DNA from: Oligosphaeraceae bacterium
Lineage (GTDB): Bacteria; Verrucomicrobiota; Lentisphaeria; Oligosphaerales; Oligosphaeraceae
Direction: 5' to 3'
DNA: 26,059 nucleotides
Assembly: GCA_012515455.1 (NCBI GenBank)
Contig: JAAYYJ010000069.1
Coordinates: forward strand, 1-26,059
A program made the position numbers and the translations under genes. Below, in pieces: positions 6,654 through 14,255 of the stretch. Every line of letters begins with the position of its first letter. The stretch's first letter is position 1. The notes under the pieces were generated by a model, which was not told where the DNA came from, searched no databases, and saw only the letters and a program-made list of their open reading frames with translations.

Positions 6654-7067
6654 ATGCGCATTGCAGTCACCATCATTAATGAGAGTGGTCGGATTTCGCC
6701 GCTGTTTGAGGCTGCAGGTATAGTCATGCTGGTAGATTGTGCCGGCGGAGTGATTCAGTCTGAGCTCGCGTTGTCCTTGCCGGTTTTAGCGGATGGGAAG
6801 ATCGTTTTTTTATCTGCGCATGGGGTAGAGGTTCTGCTGTGTGGTGCGATAGCCAATGAGACTGCGGAACTAGTGGTTCAGCATGGCATACAGCTGCAGT
6901 CTTTTGCCACTGGACAATGGCGTGAAGTACTGTTTGACCTGCAGTCCTGCAGGCAGCTGCGGGAATGTCACCTGATGCCGGGCTGCCGTTGTCAGTGCCG
7001 GCACTACTGTTCCCAGAAACACCATTCAGGAGTTGAAAATGAAAGTAGCATTAACCAGTCAAGGTGA
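6654..7067 (+). CDS. NifX/NifB-type (dinitrogenase FeMo-cofactor domain) protein with Cys-rich C-terminal tail
   Basis: A 137-residue protein. The ATG at 6654 is chosen because the preceding in-frame sequence contains the -24/-12 promoter. Residues 1-105 resemble the dinitrogenase iron-molybdenum cofactor family: MRIAVTIINESGRISPLFEAAGIVMLVD at the N-terminus, and HGVEVLLCGAIANETAELVVQHGIQL, where the family has its conserved Gly-rich strand. The tail (about 106-125) carries six Cys and two His (CHLMPGCRCQCRHYC), a possible metal or Fe-S site not present in the following paralogue. The last 29 bases overlap the next gene, which supports co-translation. The role is probably metal-sulfur cofactor binding rather than nitrogen fixation, because no nifHDK genes are present. 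Confidence 0.75.
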   Translation: MRIAVTIINESGRISPLFEAAGIVMLVDCAGGVIQSELALSLPVLADGKIVFLSAHGVEVLLCGAIANETAELVVQHGIQLQSFATGQWREVLFDLQSCRQLRECHLMPGCRCQCRHYCSQKHHSGVENESSINQSR

Positions 7068-7401
7068 TTCGCTCGATACGGCTGTCGATACTCGTTTTGG
7101 CCGGGCCGCAAAGTTCCTGCTCTGGGACTCCGAAACTGGCGCAGTTACGGCTGTTGACAACAAGCAGAATCTCAATGCTGCTCAGGGTGCCGGCATCCAG
7201 TCGGCGATGAGAGTGGTTGAACAGGGCGCAGACGTGGTCATTACCGGTCATTGTGGCCCGAAGGCCTTTCGCGTCCTGAGCGAAGCCGGAGTTAAGATTT
7301 ATCTGACCAAGGCGGGTACAGGGCATGAAGTCATCCGGCTGTTCCAGGAAGGGAAGCTGGAAATTGCCGCCAATGCGGACGTAGAAGGTCATTGGGTGTA
7401 A
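7039..7401 (+). CDS. Dinitrogenase iron-molybdenum cofactor family (NifX/orange-protein-like) protein
   Basis: A 120-residue, single-domain protein. It has the full family pattern: SLDTAVDTRFGRAAKFLLWD near the N-terminus, then AGIQSAMRVVEQGADVVITGHCGPKAFRVLSEAGVKIY and EGKLEIAANADVEGHW. The ATG at 7039 is preceded by AGGAG (7028-7032) and is preferred over an in-frame TTG six bases upstream. Family members include NifX, the C-terminal part of NifB and the Desulfovibrio orange protein ORP, which binds a Mo/Cu-sulfide cluster. The co-location with an MBL protein and a sigma-54 regulator resembles the orp locus known in sulfate reducers. The bound metal is unknown. A CCGGCA/TGCCGG hairpin at 7443-7458 follows the stop but lacks a T-run. 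Confidence 0.9.
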   Translation: MKVALTSQGDSLDTAVDTRFGRAAKFLLWDSETGAVTAVDNKQNLNAAQGAGIQSAMRVVEQGADVVITGHCGPKAFRVLSEAGVKIYLTKAGTGHEVIRLFQEGKLEIAANADVEGHWV

Positions 7402-7548
7402 GCTAGTCTCCGCTGCCCTCAACTGGAGTAGCAATCTCCCGGCCGGCAGTTCTGCCGGAATCTGCCGGAGGCAGCATACAAGATGATGTGGGAACTCCCG
7501 CCTGGTAATTGTGTCGTATCTAGAAATAACATAACCCTGCCTTGCTGT

Positions 7549-7564
7549 GGGTTGTAAATTTGCA
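7549..7564 (+). promoter_or_regulatory. Possible sigma-54 promoter for the peroxiredoxin gene
   Basis: GGGTTGTAAATTTGCA has GG at 7550-7551 and GC at 7562-7563, the correct 12-base spacing, and a perfect TTTGCA -12 element. The -24 element is poor outside the GG (GGGTT instead of TGGCA). It lies 80 bases upstream of the peroxiredoxin ATG. An inverted repeat CCGGCA-GTTC-TGCCGG at 7443-7458, about 100 bases upstream, could be an activator site. Its sequence differs from the palindrome at 6470. Confidence 0.35.
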
Positions 7565-7643
7565 ATAAATTGTATCGGTGTTTAGGGGAACTGCGTCTTG
7601 TGGCCGGTTCCGGATCTCAAGGTACTAGTACAAGGAGAGAAAA

Positions 7644-8294
7644 ATGGAAGATTCAAAGATCAGCATGCCGTTATTGGGTGACAAGTTTCCTGAGTTGTCG
7701 GTCAAAACCACACATGGACCGATGAACATCCCCGGTGACTTGAAAGGGAGCTGGTTTGTGCTGTTCAGCCATCCGGCCGATTTCACCCCGGTCTGCACGA
7801 CCGAGTTTGTCGCGTTCCAGAAGCGTTATGATCAGTTCAAAGACCTGGGGTGCAAGCTGGTCGGGATGTCTGTCGACCAGATTTTTTCGCACATCAAATG
7901 GATTGAGTGGATCAAGAGCGAGCTTAAGATCGACATCGAGTTCCCGGTTGTAGCCGCCAATGATGCGGTGGCCATGAAGCTGGGGATGCTGCATCCCGGC
8001 ATGGGCACCAACACAGTGCGGGCGGTTTTTGTGGTAGACCCGGAAGGCATCATCCGTCTGATTATGTACTATCCGCAGGAAATTGGCCGCAACATCGATG
8101 AGGTTGTCCGCGCGGTCAAGGCCCTGCAGGTATCAGACAAAAACGATGTGGCCATTCCGGCCGGCTGGCCCTACAACGAGCTGATCACGGACAAGGTCAT
8201 TGTTCCGCCGCCAGCAGATATGGATACTGCGGCGAAGCGCCGTCAAGAGTACGAATCGTTCGACTGGTGGTTCTGCTACAAGAAACAGGACTAG
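7644..8294 (+). CDS. Peroxiredoxin, Prx6/AhpC-TSA type
   Basis: A 216-residue cytoplasmic thiol peroxidase that reduces hydrogen peroxide and organic peroxides. The catalytic motif HPADFTPVCTTEF places the peroxidatic Cys at residue 51. The conserved Thr48 is in the same motif, and the distal conserved Arg of the family lies in the NTVRAVFVVDPEG region. The long C-terminal domain, with GWPYNELITDKVIVPPPADM and an aromatic DWWFCYKK end, is typical of the Prx6 group, including archaeal peroxiredoxins of about 215-250 residues. Further cysteines at 71 and near the C-terminus (FCYKK) could act as resolving residues. A strong AAGGAGAG precedes the ATG. Its position between NifX-like proteins and a persulfide dioxygenase-like gene fits oxidative or sulfide stress defence. 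Confidence 0.95.
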   Translation: MEDSKISMPLLGDKFPELSVKTTHGPMNIPGDLKGSWFVLFSHPADFTPVCTTEFVAFQKRYDQFKDLGCKLVGMSVDQIFSHIKWIEWIKSELKIDIEFPVVAANDAVAMKLGMLHPGMGTNTVRAVFVVDPEGIIRLIMYYPQEIGRNIDEVVRAVKALQVSDKNDVAIPAGWPYNELITDKVIVPPPADMDTAAKRRQEYESFDWWFCYKKQD

Positions 8295-8367
8295 CCATTA
8301 TCGGCAGTCTGATCGCCTTGTTGGTCTCTGCGCCTCTGGGCTTGATGGCCCGGGGAGCAGAGTTTGT

Positions 8368-8406
8368 CGCCCGCCTTTGCTCATTTGTAGATGGGCGGTG
8401 TTTTTT
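8368..8406 (+). terminator. Probable rho-independent terminator after the peroxiredoxin gene
   Basis: CCGCC (8371-8375) pairs with GGCGG (8394-8398), or alternatively CGCCC with GGGCG one step away. An 18-base loop separates the arms, and TTTTTT at 8401-8406 follows. The stem is short and the loop large, so it may be leaky and allow readthrough into the downstream gene. Confidence 0.45.
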
Positions 8407-8465
8407 GTTTGACCGGTTCCATCCGGCAACTTGCCGCTGGTGTTTTTTTACCAGGAGGACAGAAT

Positions 8466-9842
8466 ATGTTATTTGAACAATTCAAAGTGACAGGGCTGGG
8501 GTGTTTTTCCTATCTTATAGGCTGTCCAGCGGCCGGCACTGCCTGTGTTGTCGATCCCGAACGGCACATCGAACGCTATCTGCAGGCGGCGCAGCAGAAC
8601 GGTGTGAGGATTACCCACATTTTTGACACCCATCTGCATGCCGATCATATCACCGGCAGCGCCGAGTTGGCAGCCAGTACCGGTGCGGCCATCTATGTGC
8701 ATCCCGGGGTGGAGGCCGCGTACCCGCATCAGGATCTGCATCAGGGGGATCATTTCCGCTTCGGGGCTGCGGAGCTGGAGGTGATTGAAACCTTCGGGCA
8801 TACCCCGAATTCAGTGAGCTTCGCGGTTACCGATCACGGCCGCTCAGAAGATGTCTTTGCGCTTCTTACTGGCGACCTGCTGTTTGTCGGTGATATCGGC
8901 CGTCCGGACCTGGCCGGCGATGATTTGCTGGAAGCGCAGGTCAAGAACCTCTATGACAGCCTGTACGTGAAGCTGGCCCGTTTTCCCGACTGGGTGGAAG
9001 TCTATCCGGCGCATGGCGAGGGCTCTCTGTGCGGTCGCGGTATGAGTCCCAAACCGGTGACCACTCTGGGTTTTGAGCGCCGCAACAACCCGCTACTGAA
9101 CAATATGCCTTACGAGCAGTTCCACGAGATAATGACCACCGGATTTCAGGTCCGGCCGGATAACTTCGCGGTCATGGTCGACAAGAACCGCCGCGGTCCA
9201 GCGCAACTGGCCGAGGCCGCGCCCTTCAACCTGCTTACCGTGCAGCAGGTCGAGGAAGCACTGGCCCGGGGTGCGAAAATTGTCGACACCCGGGTGCCGA
9301 GTGCATTTGGCGCGGCATATATTCATGGTGCCGTGAATATCGGCTTGACGCCTTCCTCGGTGAACTGGCTGGGGATGGTAATGCCGGCTGAAACGGAAAT
9401 CATCATCGTGGCGGATACCCCTGCCAGAGCTGAAGAGGCCGCGTATATCTACCGGCGGGCCGGCTATGACCGTCTGATTGGTTATCTCGGTGATGGCATC
9501 AGCAGCTGGGCGGCTCAGGCCAAGTCGCTGGATCATCTGCCCCAGCTTACTCCCGACAGCCTGAAGTATGTGTTTGATAAATACCCCGATCACCTGGCGG
9601 TGGATGTGCGCTCACAGGGCGAATGGGATGACGGCCATATCGAAAACGCATTACATATCCCTATCGGGAAAATCATCGCGGGTGATTTTGAATTGGACAA
9701 GAATCGGCACATCACCGTCGTCTGCGGTTCCGGCTACCGGGCCAATATCGCCGGCAGCATCCTGAAATCTTTAGGATACGAGAAAGTATTCAGCCTGATC
9801 GGCGGCATGACAGCCTGGCAAGCGGCCCAGCAGGACCGCTGA
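8466..9842 (+). CDS. MBL persulfide dioxygenase-rhodanese-rhodanese fusion (CstB-like)
   Basis: A 458-residue cytoplasmic protein. The ATG at 8466 is chosen because AGGAGGA (8453-8459) precedes it. Residues 1-240 are an ETHE1-type MBL domain, with THLHADH (55-61), GHTPNS (His112), GDLLFVGDIGRPDL (Asp137) and YPAHGEGSLCG. Two rhodanese domains follow. The first (about 255-350) lacks the active-site Cys: VADTPAR, with Ala316-Asp317 where Cys is expected. The second (about 365-455) has VCGSGYR with Cys420. This MBL, pseudo-rhodanese, active rhodanese order is that of staphylococcal CstB, which oxidises persulfides to sulfite and thiosulfate using non-heme iron and oxygen. It is followed by a SulP transporter gene, so a role in sulfide or persulfide detoxification is likely. 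Confidence 0.92.
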   Translation: MLFEQFKVTGLGCFSYLIGCPAAGTACVVDPERHIERYLQAAQQNGVRITHIFDTHLHADHITGSAELAASTGAAIYVHPGVEAAYPHQDLHQGDHFRFGAAELEVIETFGHTPNSVSFAVTDHGRSEDVFALLTGDLLFVGDIGRPDLAGDDLLEAQVKNLYDSLYVKLARFPDWVEVYPAHGEGSLCGRGMSPKPVTTLGFERRNNPLLNNMPYEQFHEIMTTGFQVRPDNFAVMVDKNRRGPAQLAEAAPFNLLTVQQVEEALARGAKIVDTRVPSAFGAAYIHGAVNIGLTPSSVNWLGMVMPAETEIIIVADTPARAEEAAYIYRRAGYDRLIGYLGDGISSWAAQAKSLDHLPQLTPDSLKYVFDKYPDHLAVDVRSQGEWDDGHIENALHIPIGKIIAGDFELDKNRHITVVCGSGYRANIAGSILKSLGYEKVFSLIGGMTAWQAAQQDR

Positions 9843-9872
9843 GGAAATCAATGGCTGAACATAGGACCAGAT

Positions 9873-9909
9873 AGGCGAGACGCGGAATTATCCAATCCGC
9901 GCCTCGCCT
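9873..9909 (+). promoter_or_regulatory. Strong stem-loop between the CstB-like and SulP genes
   Basis: AGGCGAG (9873-9879) pairs with CTCGCCT (9903-9909) and CGCGGA (9881-9886) with TCCGCG (9896-9901), giving a 13-bp stem with one A/C mismatch and a 9-base loop. Only a poor T-run follows (GCTTTGTG). It may be a weak terminator, a processing or mRNA-stability hairpin that sets the relative expression of the two genes, or an operator. Confidence 0.55.
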
Positions 9910-9973
9910 GCTTTGTGCTGGATAGCGGAGGCGAATTCTGCCCGCGTCCCGGGCCCGAGGATGGAGAACATCT

Positions 9974-11644
9974 ATGAAAGAGCAGCTTTTTGCACTGTGG
10001 CCATGGTTGCGGACATACAGTCGCCAAGATCTCCGGGGAGACAGCCTCGCCGGGCTGGTGGTGGCGGTGATGCTGGTGCCGCAGGCGATGGCCTACGCAA
10101 TGCTGGCCGGGCTGCCGCCGGTATATGGCCTGTATGCTGCGACCGTGCCATTGCTGGCCTATGCCCTGCTGGGTACCTCGCGGCAACTCGCGGTCGGACC
10201 GGTCGCGATTGTGTCATTGCTGGTCGCAGATGCCTATGCTGGACAAATCAGCGCCGGTGCAGATGCGGCGATGGTAGCGGGACTGGCGGCGGTGCTGGCA
10301 TTGCTGGTCGGAGGGATACAGATCGCCCTCGGGCTGTGCCGCGCAGGATTTCTGCTAAATTTTGTCTCTCATGCGGTGGTCAGCGGCTTTACCGCCGCGG
10401 GTGCGATCATGATTGCTATCAGTCAATGTCAGCACCTGCTGCGAATCAGGCTCTCCGGAGGACATTCAGCCCTGGCCTTGGCTCTGGAGGTGCTGCGGAA
10501 TAGCGCGGATACGCATTTGCCGACCCTGGCGATCGGTTTGGGCGCAGGTGCGATGCTGCTTCTGGCTCGCTGCAAGCGCTGGCGATTCCCGGTCACCTTG
10601 CCGGTCATTGTGGCAGCCATACTGCTGGTCTGGGGCTTTAATCTGGAAGAACACGGCGTGCGTTCGGTCGGGGTGGTCCCCGGTGGCCTGCCAGCCTGGC
10701 GCTGGCCCGATATTTCCGGAGACCGCATCCGGCAGCTGCTGCCCTCTGCTTTGATGATTGTCTTTATTGGTATTATGGAGTCCGTGGCAGTGGCAAAATG
10801 GATTGCTACCCGGGAGAAATACCGCATCGACGCCAACCGGGAGATGCTCGGACTGGGACTGGCCAATGTCGCCGGAGGGCTGTTTTCCGGCTATCCGGTC
10901 ACCGGCGGTTTTTCCCGCACGGCGGTGAACTATCAGGCCGGCGCCCGGACACCCCTGGCCGCGGTTTTTACCGCCGCACTGGTACTGCTCACCCTGCTCG
11001 TCCTGACACCGGTGTTTACCCACCTGCCCAATGCAGTCCTGGCGGCAATTATTATGGTGGCGGTCATCGGCCTGATTGATTTCAAGGAAGCGCGGCAACT
11101 GTTTAAAGTCAAACCGGCGGACGGCTGGACCTTTGTGCTTACCTTCTTGATTACACTGGTATTCGGGATGGACAAGGGGCTGCTGGCCGGGATAGCATTC
11201 TCGCTGTTGCTGTTCATCCTGCGCAGCGCCCGGCCGCGGATGTCAGTCCTGGGGCGAGTAGGAGAGCATGAATTCCGCGACCTCCGGCGCTATCCGGATG
11301 CGGCCACCCGGCCCTGGCTGCTGATACTGCGCTGTGAAGCCAGCCTATATTTCGCCAATGCCGGATTCGTGGAAGATTGGATTCGGGCCCAGCTGGCTCA
11401 GCGGCCCGCGGTACGCTGGGTGCTGTTGGATATGTCGGGAGTCAATGATATCGATGGTGTGGCAGTGTCGATGCTGTCTGACTTGATGGAAAACTGTGCC
11501 GCCGCCGGGGTGCAATTCGCCTGCGCCGGAATGAAGGCGGCCGTCAGGGATGTGGTTAAACGGGCCGGCTGGGACGAGATCCCGGGCGGCAGGATGTATT
11601 ACCCGAACCTGGAGCAGGCCCTGGCGGCACTGCCGCCGGCCTAA
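9974..11644 (+). CDS. SulP family anion transporter with STAS domain
   Basis: A 556-residue inner-membrane transporter. The N-terminus YSRQDLRGDSLAGLVVAVMLVPQAMAYAMLAGLPPVYGLY is the SulP signature. About ten or more hydrophobic segments run to residue about 415, including the conserved GLANVAGGLFSGYPVTGGFSRTAVN (about 294-318). The C-terminal STAS domain (about 440-550) contains VLLDMSGVNDIDGVAVSML. SulP proteins carry sulfate, bicarbonate or other anions by symport or exchange. Next to a persulfide-oxidising enzyme, sulfate or sulfite movement is the natural guess, but bicarbonate transport is equally possible for the family. GGAG (9963-9966) precedes the ATG. The gene is convergent with the secreted unknown protein, with only 42 bases between the stops. 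Confidence 0.94.
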   Translation: MKEQLFALWPWLRTYSRQDLRGDSLAGLVVAVMLVPQAMAYAMLAGLPPVYGLYAATVPLLAYALLGTSRQLAVGPVAIVSLLVADAYAGQISAGADAAMVAGLAAVLALLVGGIQIALGLCRAGFLLNFVSHAVVSGFTAAGAIMIAISQCQHLLRIRLSGGHSALALALEVLRNSADTHLPTLAIGLGAGAMLLLARCKRWRFPVTLPVIVAAILLVWGFNLEEHGVRSVGVVPGGLPAWRWPDISGDRIRQLLPSALMIVFIGIMESVAVAKWIATREKYRIDANREMLGLGLANVAGGLFSGYPVTGGFSRTAVNYQAGARTPLAAVFTAALVLLTLLVLTPVFTHLPNAVLAAIIMVAVIGLIDFKEARQLFKVKPADGWTFVLTFLITLVFGMDKGLLAGIAFSLLLFILRSARPRMSVLGRVGEHEFRDLRRYPDAATRPWLLILRCEASLYFANAGFVEDWIRAQLAQRPAVRWVLLDMSGVNDIDGVAVSMLSDLMENCAAAGVQFACAGMKAAVRDVVKRAGWDEIPGGRMYYPNLEQALAALPPA

Positions 11645-11686
11645 GCTGGCCCTGATCTGAAGTCCCGGCGCTCTCGCGCTGATGGG

Positions 11687-13909
11687 TTATGGCGCGCCTT
11701 CGCTAAGCGTAATTTCCGTTAACCCGGCCATCACGTTATAAGGTGTTACCGCCGTCACATAATATTTCAGCGGGCCTGTATCAGCGGCGGCCTGAGCATC
11801 AGCGCCCTCGGCAGCGCCCGACCCCGGGATGGGGAAAATCAGCTCATTGCCACCGTCTCCCACGGTCAAATTGCGCGGCAGCAGGGCCATTTTTGCCGCG
11901 ATGTAATCCGCCCCTTCACTGGCAGCAGTGATGCCCCAGCGATTTCCCGCCGCGGCCAGGATTTTCCCCATCAGCAGCAGCGGGTCAGTGGTGAACTGGC
12001 TGCTGCTGTTCCGGTTTAAGATCGCCACCACGTGCTTTTCGCTGATTTCGCCCTGGCCGAGTGCAGCTGGCGCCGCATAGACCCGCAACGAGGCATAGCG
12101 GTTCTTCTGACCCTCCCAGGTCACGCGAATTTTTTCTCCCGGCTGCTCCTGGACAGAACATTTGGGCTTAGGCAGGGTATGGTCGCTGCGTTGTTCCAGC
12201 CAGGGCAGGGCATTCAGCAGCTTGAGCATATACGCCGGCGTGGTAACGGCCCAGGAGATGTCAGTCTGCCGCCAGAGGTATTCCTGGCTGAAGAAATTCT
12301 GTAATACGAATTCCCAGGTATCGTACAGTGCACTCTGGATAGTCTTCTGCAAGGCCGGGCTGCCCTGCTGCGCGCCGATTTGCGCCAGGAGCTGTACTGC
12401 AGCGCAGGTCGAGCCCAAGTCGCTGAGGCTGTAGCGCTGCTCCTGCCCCAGTTTCTGGTCCTGGAAAGCAAAGCGGTTCCAGCCCCGCGGCCGGCCGGCC
12501 GCATCCTGGACGCGACAGGACAGGATGCTCTCCACCAGCAGTTCGGGATTCGGCAAGGCGGTGTTGCGCACTGCCAGCCAGGAGGTCTCGCGCAACGGCT
12601 GATCAGAACGGCGCAGCCCTGCGGGCGAGAAGCATTTCTCGACTACGGCCTGGCTGATCAGCAAATTCGGGGTCCCGCCAATGCCCCAGAGGCCGGTGCG
12701 CAGGTCCTGCCAGCGCAGCAGGTGATCCAGCAGCACTTCGGTCCAGCCCGCCTCGAATTCACGGCATTGCTTCAGGATGGTTCCGGTTTCATGGATATAG
12801 CCGAGGTTGGCCACCCCGTACAGGCAGTGGAACCAGTCGTGGCTGGTCGAAGAGAGATATTTTTTCAGGCCCTCAATGCTGGTGATATCTGGTGTGGCGT
12901 GGTTGCCGTGCAGGAAATTCCAGGGTTTGTCGGGGTCCAAGCCGAAGAAAATATGCATGGGTAATTCATCGTAATCGGGGTTCGGGGCGCGGCTGCCGCT
13001 CACGGCATCAGTCCAGCTGCTGCGCGGGGGGTCTTTGGGCGCGCCGAGGTTTTCCCAGGAGAGAGTGCTGAAGAATGCTTTGCCGCCGCCCCGGTTCTTC
13101 AGGGTCAGATACAGTCCGCCGCCGGAGGGGAGGGTCTCGGGCGGAACCAGCTCATTGCCGAAGAGGCTGCTCAGGAAACCGTTCCCCTGATTGAAGGTTA
13201 ACAAAGCACTCTGGTCGGCATTCTCAGCCTCTTCTGCCGGCGGGGTGGTATTCAGGGCGCCGGGAATGGGAACTTCGATGTAATAGCAGAACCAGGGGAA
13301 AGTGCCGCGGGTCTTGAACAGGCTCTCGGTAGTGCTGATCAGGTTGTCCAAACCATCCTTCAGACTGAATACCACGGTCGGGGCGTTGTCCCAGAGACTG
13401 CCCGTGCCGCAATTCTCACCCTTCAGCCAGAGATAAAAACGCAGGTTCCGGCCCTTCAGGGCGGACAGGCTGCTCAGGGGCAGGACGGGCTTGGGCAGAA
13501 CCAGGGTGTGCGGGCCATCCAGGAGCAGGACCGGGAAATTCGAGGTCTTGATGTTGGGGCACTGCAGTCTGGCTGCTTCTCCCGCCAGCCATTTTTGCGC
13601 CTCGTCGGGGCTGTTAAACAACTGCGGCCAGGCGACAGGTATTCCTTTGTCGTCGCGGAGACCATGCATAAAATGGCGCCAGAAATCGCTGTCTTTGCTC
13701 GACACGCCGGTGCCGCGTCGGAGCCAGAGATTGCGGGCAGTCCATTCGCCCAGTTGCACCGTGCTGCCATCGGGAGCGAACACGGGCTCCGGGGCGGCAC
13801 CGGCGGCGCTGGCGCCGGTACTGCCGTCGGCTGCATTCTGTGCCAGGAGAGAGAACCCCGCGCAAACCGTCAGGGCAAGGGCGTAAAAAAACTGTCGTGT
13901 ATGTGGCAT
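11687..13909 (-). CDS. Large secreted protein of unknown function, probable alpha/alpha-toroid core
   Basis: A 740-residue protein. The ATG at 13909 is preceded by CGGAG and starts a clear signal peptide (RQFFYALALTVCAGFSLLAQ), so it is exported. No catalytic family is recognised. Residues about 60-340 look like beta-rich carbohydrate-binding-type domains (LRFYLWLKGEN, GLYLTLKNRGGG). Residues about 390-600 are helical, with recurring Trp/Leu and Gly-rich loops such as LLRWQDLRTGLWGIGGTPNLL. That recalls the inner helices and QxxxGLWG turns of alpha/alpha-toroids (polysaccharide lyases, glycosidases, cyclases). Residues about 620-740 resemble a fibronectin-like domain ending in LKYYVTAVTPYNVMAGLTEITLSE. 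With an esterase and a phosphatase nearby, glycan processing is plausible but unproven. An apparent N-terminal extension to 14110 is rejected because it precedes the signal peptide. Confidence 0.8.
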   Translation of the reverse strand: MPHTRQFFYALALTVCAGFSLLAQNAADGSTGASAAGAAPEPVFAPDGSTVQLGEWTARNLWLRRGTGVSSKDSDFWRHFMHGLRDDKGIPVAWPQLFNSPDEAQKWLAGEAARLQCPNIKTSNFPVLLLDGPHTLVLPKPVLPLSSLSALKGRNLRFYLWLKGENCGTGSLWDNAPTVVFSLKDGLDNLISTTESLFKTRGTFPWFCYYIEVPIPGALNTTPPAEEAENADQSALLTFNQGNGFLSSLFGNELVPPETLPSGGGLYLTLKNRGGGKAFFSTLSWENLGAPKDPPRSSWTDAVSGSRAPNPDYDELPMHIFFGLDPDKPWNFLHGNHATPDITSIEGLKKYLSSTSHDWFHCLYGVANLGYIHETGTILKQCREFEAGWTEVLLDHLLRWQDLRTGLWGIGGTPNLLISQAVVEKCFSPAGLRRSDQPLRETSWLAVRNTALPNPELLVESILSCRVQDAAGRPRGWNRFAFQDQKLGQEQRYSLSDLGSTCAAVQLLAQIGAQQGSPALQKTIQSALYDTWEFVLQNFFSQEYLWRQTDISWAVTTPAYMLKLLNALPWLEQRSDHTLPKPKCSVQEQPGEKIRVTWEGQKNRYASLRVYAAPAALGQGEISEKHVVAILNRNSSSQFTTDPLLLMGKILAAAGNRWGITAASEGADYIAAKMALLPRNLTVGDGGNELIFPIPGSGAAEGADAQAAADTGPLKYYVTAVTPYNVMAGLTEITLSEGAP

Positions 13910-14076
13910 TTTTTCTCCGTTTTCAGGCAGATGAATCGGGGGATTAATAAGTCCTGCTGCGGCGCACCGCCGACTGCCGGGCAATCCGGCAGAGTGCCCG
14001 CTCGCTGATTCTGCAGTACCGCGGCTGTGCGTTGTTAAAGATACACAAAAAGAAGTAAAAATCAAGCTGCCGGGGG

Positions 14077-14108
14077 AAAAAACCGCCGCCTGCGGGTTCA
14101 ACTGCGGC
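14077..14108 (-). terminator. Probable rho-independent terminator downstream of the alkaline phosphatase gene
   Basis: Read on the minus strand, GCCGC (14108-14104) pairs with GCGGC (14089-14085) across a 14-base loop and is followed by a G+C-rich step and six T's (14082-14077). It lies about 145 bases beyond the phosphatase stop and separates it from the secreted unknown gene. The rest of 13910-14255 holds an A+T-rich patch at about 14033-14066, a possible promoter zone for the next gene, and nothing coding. Confidence 0.5.
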
Positions 14109-14255
14109 AAGATTCAGCCTGGCTGGGAACCGCCTGCGCTGGAAGAGACAGTCGCCAAGGCCGAGGCCAGGGGAACCGCAGTCTCAGTCTTGTGCCGCAT
14201 TGCCGTTCAGCTGCACTGCCGGGCCACCCCCCGGCCGGCTGCGGCATTGTTGTCC

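Noticed and set aside
6654..7401. Nitrogen fixation locus
   Set aside because: NifX-type domains occur in many non-fixing anaerobes, and no nifH, nifD, nifK or nifB radical-SAM gene is present.
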